The notes below the pieces were generated by a model, which was given only the letters and a program-made list of their open reading frames with translations, had not been told where the DNA came from and searched no databases. From contig CAJTXV010000023.1 in the NCBI GenBank assembly GCA_910584255.1, positions 1 through 25,929 on the forward strand: a stretch of DNA of 25,929 nt. Reading direction: 5' to 3'. The first letter of the stretch is position 1, and every line of letters starts with the position of its first letter. Shown piece by piece: positions 22,507-25,929 of this stretch. This DNA is from an uncultured Bacilli bacterium (GTDB lineage Bacteria > Bacillota_I > Bacilli_A > RF39 > UBA660). The position numbers were made by a program, and so were the translations under genes.

Positions 22507-23496
22507 GTGAACAATATGTTGTTATTAACAAAGTCGATGTTTGCAATTATGATTGGTTTCTTTGGATCCGTTGTATTAGGATTTGTTCTGATTCCACTCT
22601 TAAAACAGTTAAAAATAGGACAGAGAATTAGTATTTATGTTGGCGAAAATCACCGAAAGAAGGAAGGAACTCCAACGATGGGAGGATTTATTTTTATTCT
22701 TCCGACCTTGCTTGCAACTTTTTTTCTTCTATTAACTAATAAAATGGATTATACTTCTAATTTGGGTATCGTTTTAATTGTTTTTATTGGATATGCAATT
22801 ATTGGATTTCTCGATGATTATTTAAGTATTAAAAGGCATGATAACGAGGGGCTAACTGAGTTTCAAAAACTATTTGGTCAAATTGTAATTGCACTTATTT
22901 TTTTCTTTATGTATATGAAACATGGTGGGCAGACTGCTTTAATTGTCGGAACATTAGGAATTCATATTGAGATGGGATGGATTTATGGATTGTTTATTTT
23001 ATTTTTACTAGTTGGGGCTTCGAATGCAGTCAATTTAACGGATGGTCTCGATGGCTTAGCAGGTGGTCTTTCTGCAATTGCGTTTATTGCATTCAGTTTA
23101 ATTTCTATGGTAGTTGGTTTTCAAGATATGGGAATTTTTACATTTATTCTGGTAGGTGCTCTTTTGGGATTTTTAGTTTATAATACATTTCCAGCGAAAG
23201 TGATTATGGGAGATACTGGTAGTTTAGCTCTCGGTGGTGTAATGGCGGCGATTGCCATTCTTACGCATCGTGAAGTAACATTGGCTATGGTTGCAGGGGT
23301 ATTTATTCTTGAAACTTTAAGTGTAATTCTTCAAGTGATTTGGTTGCATCTATTTAAAAAGAAATTATTCTTAATGTCGCCAATTCACCATCATTTTGAA
23401 AAATTAGGATGGGAAGAAAGAGATATTGTTAAATTATTCTGGACATTTGGTTTAGTACTAGCGATGAGTGGTATTTTCTTCGGAGTATGGTTATAG
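22507..23496 (+). CDS. mraY: Phospho-N-acetylmuramoyl-pentapeptide transferase MraY
   Basis: A 329-residue, ten-helix enzyme that attaches phospho-MurNAc-pentapeptide to undecaprenyl phosphate, forming lipid I on the inner face. Family motifs are present: the metal-binding pair Asp103-Asp104 in FLDDY, NAVNLTDGLDGLAGG (Asn173 to Gly187), MGDTGSLALGG and the C-terminal SPIHHHFEKLGW histidine motif. The GTG at 22507 is chosen because GAGGAGTG (22493-22500) is well spaced. The in-frame ATG at 22474 lies inside the -10 box and cannot be on the same transcript; an ATG at 22516 is a less well-spaced alternative. ftsW follows after 26 nt, without the murD usually found between them. Confidence 0.94.
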   Translation: MNNMLLLTKSMFAIMIGFFGSVVLGFVLIPLLKQLKIGQRISIYVGENHRKKEGTPTMGGFIFILPTLLATFFLLLTNKMDYTSNLGIVLIVFIGYAIIGFLDDYLSIKRHDNEGLTEFQKLFGQIVIALIFFFMYMKHGGQTALIVGTLGIHIEMGWIYGLFILFLLVGASNAVNLTDGLDGLAGGLSAIAFIAFSLISMVVGFQDMGIFTFILVGALLGFLVYNTFPAKVIMGDTGSLALGGVMAAIAILTHREVTLAMVAGVFILETLSVILQVIWLHLFKKKLFLMSPIHHHFEKLGWEERDIVKLFWTFGLVLAMSGIFFGVWL

Positions 23497-23522
23497 TGAA
23501 AATTTAGGAAAGTGGGTTAGGA

Positions 23523-24608
23523 ATGAAAAGTAGAAAATTTGATTTTGTTCTTTTTATTGCTGTACTTATCTTAATACTATTTGGACTCGTAATGATTTAT
23601 TCTGCTTCCTCTATTTGGGCAGAGTATAAGTTTCACGATAGCTTTAAATACGTGAAACAACAAGCATTATTTATTGGAATAGGAATTGTATTACTATTAG
23701 CAGTTGCAAAAGTTGATTATCGATTATATTATAAAAAGACAAATTTGATTTTAGGGATTTGTCTTTTATTATTAGTACTTGTACTAATTCCTGGGATTGG
23801 TACGATCCGAAATGGAAGTCAAAGTTGGTTTGGTATCGGTTCCTTTGGGGTGCAGCCGAGTGAATTTGCAAAACTGGGGCTTATTATTTTTACTGCCAAG
23901 TATCTTACTAAAAATGAGAAATATTTAAAAGAAATCAAGAGGGGGATTCTTCCTATTCTTGGAATATTGTTTTTGATTTTTGGTTTAATTATGTTACAAC
24001 CCGATTTTGGTACTGGAATGATTATTGTAGTAAGCATTTTAGCAATGATGTTTATTGCAGGAGTCAATATTCGCTTTTTCTTAGTACTCGGTGGAATTGG
24101 TGTATTTGGAATTGTTGGTTTAATTGCAATCGCACCTTACAGAATGGACCGGATTGTATCCTTTTTGAACCCGTGGAAAGATCCATTAGGAACAGGATTT
24201 CAAATTATTCAAAGTTTATATGCGATTGGACCTGGAGGACTACTAGGACAAGGATTTCTAAATTCAAGACAAAAACAATTTTATTTACCAGAGCCACAAA
24301 CAGATTTTATTTTTTCTGTGATTAGTGAGGAATTCGGAGTATTAGGGGTATTAATTGTTAGTTTCTTATTTTTAATTGTTTTATATCGTGGGATTCAAAT
24401 TGCTCTAAAGGCACCAGATAATTTTTCAAAGTATTTAGCGTTTGGAATGATTTTTCAGATTCTAATTCAAACGGTTATGAATTTGATGGTGGTTATTGGA
24501 CTGATACCTGTCACAGGAGTAACTTTACCATTTTTATCTTATGGTGGATCTAGCTTATTGATAACTCTTATAAGTATTGGGATATTATTGAATATCAGTA
24601 GAAAATGA
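23523..24608 (+). CDS. ftsW: Septal peptidoglycan glycosyltransferase FtsW (SEDS family)
   Basis: A 361-residue SEDS protein with about 10 helices that polymerises lipid II at the division site with a class B PBP. Landmarks are LVMIYSASS in helix 1, NGSQSWFGIGSFGVQPSEFAK (conserved WI/PSE region), the large extracellular loop with PYRMDRIVSFLNPW and LPEPQTDFIF (putative catalytic Asp in the loop), and FLSYGGSSLL in the last helices. SEDS members include RodA and SpoVE; the mraY neighbour favours FtsW. An AGGAAAGTGGG-rich stretch precedes the ATG. The gene ends at a TGA after which the same frame stays open for 64 further codons (see the following remnant). Confidence 0.9.
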   Translation: MKSRKFDFVLFIAVLILILFGLVMIYSASSIWAEYKFHDSFKYVKQQALFIGIGIVLLLAVAKVDYRLYYKKTNLILGICLLLLVLVLIPGIGTIRNGSQSWFGIGSFGVQPSEFAKLGLIIFTAKYLTKNEKYLKEIKRGILPILGILFLIFGLIMLQPDFGTGMIIVVSILAMMFIAGVNIRFFLVLGGIGVFGIVGLIAIAPYRMDRIVSFLNPWKDPLGTGFQIIQSLYAIGPGGLLGQGFLNSRQKQFYLPEPQTDFIFSVISEEFGVLGVLIVSFLFLIVLYRGIQIALKAPDNFSKYLAFGMIFQILIQTVMNLMVVIGLIPVTGVTLPFLSYGGSSLLITLISIGILLNISRK

Positions 24609-24875
24609 GCTGATTATTATGATAATGTTTTAAAAGACTATAAAAGAATCATGAAATGGACTTTTGATGTCCATGAATTTAAAGAATATACCAATATTCA
24701 ATATGTTATTGATAATCACAGTTACTACGATTATCATGAATTTATAATATATGAAATTGATGAAGTAAAATGCATTTTAGATAAAAATAATTTAAAGTAT
24801 TGACTATACGGAAGTTTTTCTTTAAATAGTGCTAGTGGTCAAAGTAAAGATATTGAAATTATCATTACAAAGTAG
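24609..24875 (+). pseudogene. Coding remnant in frame after ftsW
   Basis: After the ftsW TGA (24606-24608) the same frame reads ADYYDNVLKDYKRIMKW, then an acidic, Tyr/Ile-rich sequence to a TGA at 24801, and on through LYGSFSLNSASGQSKDIEIII to a TAG at 24873. Length is about 87 codons. Amino-acid use looks protein-like. The internal ATG at 24651 lacks a ribosome site. It is most likely the 3' end of a decayed gene whose 5' part is lost, joined by chance to the ftsW frame. I do not recognise the family. Confidence 0.4.
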
Positions 24876-24971
24876 GATAAATCATTAATATTTCTATATC
24901 ATATTCCATCTAATGAGTAATACAAATAAATGTAAATTGTATTTATACTATGTCAAATAATGACTAATGAA

Positions 24972-25009
24972 AGTTCTTGTTTTTTATGGAAACAGGAGCT
25001 ATTTTTTTT
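24972..25009 (+). terminator. Strong rho-independent terminator downstream of mraY-ftsW
   Basis: An 11-bp stem AGTTCTTGTTT (24972-24982) with AAACAGGAGCT (24990-25000), two G-U pairs and a 7-nt loop, is followed by eight T (25002-25009). It probably ends the mraY-ftsW transcript or the lost gene behind it. Confidence 0.85.
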
Positions 25010-25929
25010 CAAAATGGGGAATTTCTCTAATTTTTTGCGTTTGTTAAGTAAAAATGTCTAAAATATTTAAATTTTTATAAATGTATAGTAAAAGTGGATA
25101 ACTTTTTAGTAAATCTTAGTATTTATATGCTTTTAAAACAAGCCTTACTAGGTTAATAGCGTTGTAAAATGAAGAAAAATAACGTTTTTTGAAATTTGTC
25201 TTATTTTAATAATAATGTGTAAAATTCGTAAGCAAAAAGCGTCATTTTATGTATAGAAAAAATTTCCCGGGAAATAATTATATTCTTATAATAAAAGGAG
25301 TATATAAAAATAAAATTATTTGAATAAAATAAGAAATGTGTAAAGAAACAAAAAATGGAGTGTATAGTAATTTTGAGCTTTTAAAAATAGATTTCTTATT
25401 TTAAAAATCTGTTGAACAAAGTAGATGGTTTTTAAATTTATTAAAACGTCATCGTGTTCTATCACTGTTCTCTGATTTAAAATAATTTCAAAATTAAAAT
25501 TTATCATTTAAAATTAATTAAAATAGAAAATGAACTTTTCTCATAGTAGATTCAATTTGTTTATATTGGTTTTGTATTCAGTAGTATTTTGTTTTGACTT
25601 ATCTAATAGTAACTCATTTTTGATAAAAATATTAAATTCTATTAAAAAAACTTTAATTTAAGGTATATATAAGATTATAAGATTTTTTTACTACTAATTT
25701 ACTACTTTTGCAAGCGAAAATATAAGTAGTTATAAAAATATATGCAAATATCTTCAAAAAATAAAGTGCCCTTAACTATGAAAATAAAGGTTATAAAGAC
25801 ATTTGAGAATTTATAAAAAGTTACTTAGAATATAAGGCAATCGCATAAAAAAATTTTACGCAAATGTTTAAATGGCTAGGATAACATTAAAGAGAAGGTT
25901 TTCAATGTTCTTAAAATCGAAGGAATATC
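25010..25929. other. About 920 bp very AT-rich region without an intact gene
   Basis: No open frame with a plausible start and ribosome site is seen on either strand. Two stretches have faint coding character broken by stops. One is 25336-25485 (MCKETKNGVYSNFELLK, one TAA, then SVEQSRWFLNLLKRHR). The other is 25741-25890 (segments EFIKSYLEYKAIA and KNFTQMFKWLG, with four stops). These may be relics of lost genes or chance. A GC-centred palindrome at 25262-25275 and an ACTACTT/AAGTAGT inverted pair (25701-25707, 25724-25730) are the only structured sites. One DnaA-box-like AGTGGATAA (about 25093) is isolated, so this is not an origin. Confidence 0.55.
25262..25275. promoter_or_regulatory. Perfect 14-bp palindrome, candidate operator
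   Basis: ATTTCCCGGGAAAT is a perfect palindrome with a CCCGGG core in an otherwise nearly all-AT region. It lies 11 bp upstream of a TATAAT (25287-25292), covering the place of a -35 box, as a repressor site would. No intact gene follows, although AAAGGAG (25294-25300) and the broken 25336-25485 reading lie downstream. Confidence 0.4.

Noticed and set aside
24606..24875. Genetic code with TGA as tryptophan
   Set aside because: TGG is the Trp codon throughout, and rsmE, popT and ftsW end properly at TGA with the next gene's ribosome site in place.
25010..25929. Origin of replication
   Set aside because: Only one imperfect DnaA box and no dnaA, dnaN or repeated boxes; AT-richness alone is not enough.

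Overview
The window is about 26 kb of strongly AT-rich DNA with AGGAGG-type ribosome binding sites, TTGACA/TATAAT promoters, PyrK plus class 1B PyrD, a CBS-domain family II pyrophosphatase, a DUF368 protein, MraY, FtsW and a PASTA-tailed class B PBP. Together these point to a low-GC Gram-positive (Bacillota, Bacilli/Erysipelotrichia-like) chromosome. The BspA-like surface protein suggests a host-associated, possibly gut, lineage. TGA acts as stop (rsmE, popT and ftsW end on it) and TGG encodes Trp, so the code is the standard bacterial one. The species cannot be named from this sequence.

Layout: (1) 1-3555, a monocistronic gene for a large secreted protein with a degenerate vWA domain, an InlB-type repeat and 19 BspA/DUF285 leucine-rich repeats. 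(2) 3602-6940, a short pyrimidine operon, pyrK-pyrD-pyrFE, the last gene being an OMP decarboxylase/orotate phosphoribosyltransferase fusion. (3) 6941-8848, on the minus strand, a class B PBP converging on the pyr operon at a shared terminator. (4) 8985-16130, plus strand: a 727-residue sigma-70-like protein with an enormous insertion between regions 2 and 4; rsmE; a membrane-anchored acidic protein with an ISPVYG motif; and a three-gene membrane-glycosylation set (DUF6020-like GT-C protein, GT2 transferase, GtrA flippase). (5) 16180-17000, a decayed TnpB-only IS200/IS605-type element whose promoter and right-end (omega-RNA-like) sequence survive. (6) 17121-21314, a CBS/DRTGG manganese pyrophosphatase, then popT-uppP-ZIP. 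(7) 21368-22314, a decayed unknown gene. (8) 22507-24608, mraY-ftsW, a remnant of the division/cell-wall cluster. (9) 24609-25929, a broken coding remnant followed by about 1 kb of apparently non-coding, very AT-rich DNA with one GC-centred 14-bp palindrome.

The dominant theme is envelope biogenesis. UppP dephosphorylates undecaprenyl pyrophosphate and PopT (DUF368) returns the monophosphate to the inner leaflet. MraY uses it to make lipid I. FtsW and the class B PBP polymerise and cross-link septal peptidoglycan. The GT2/GtrA/DUF6020 set probably uses the same carrier to glycosylate surface polymers. The least explained items are the oversized sigma-like protein, the ISPVYG-motif membrane protein, and the surviving TnpB right-end RNA locus.
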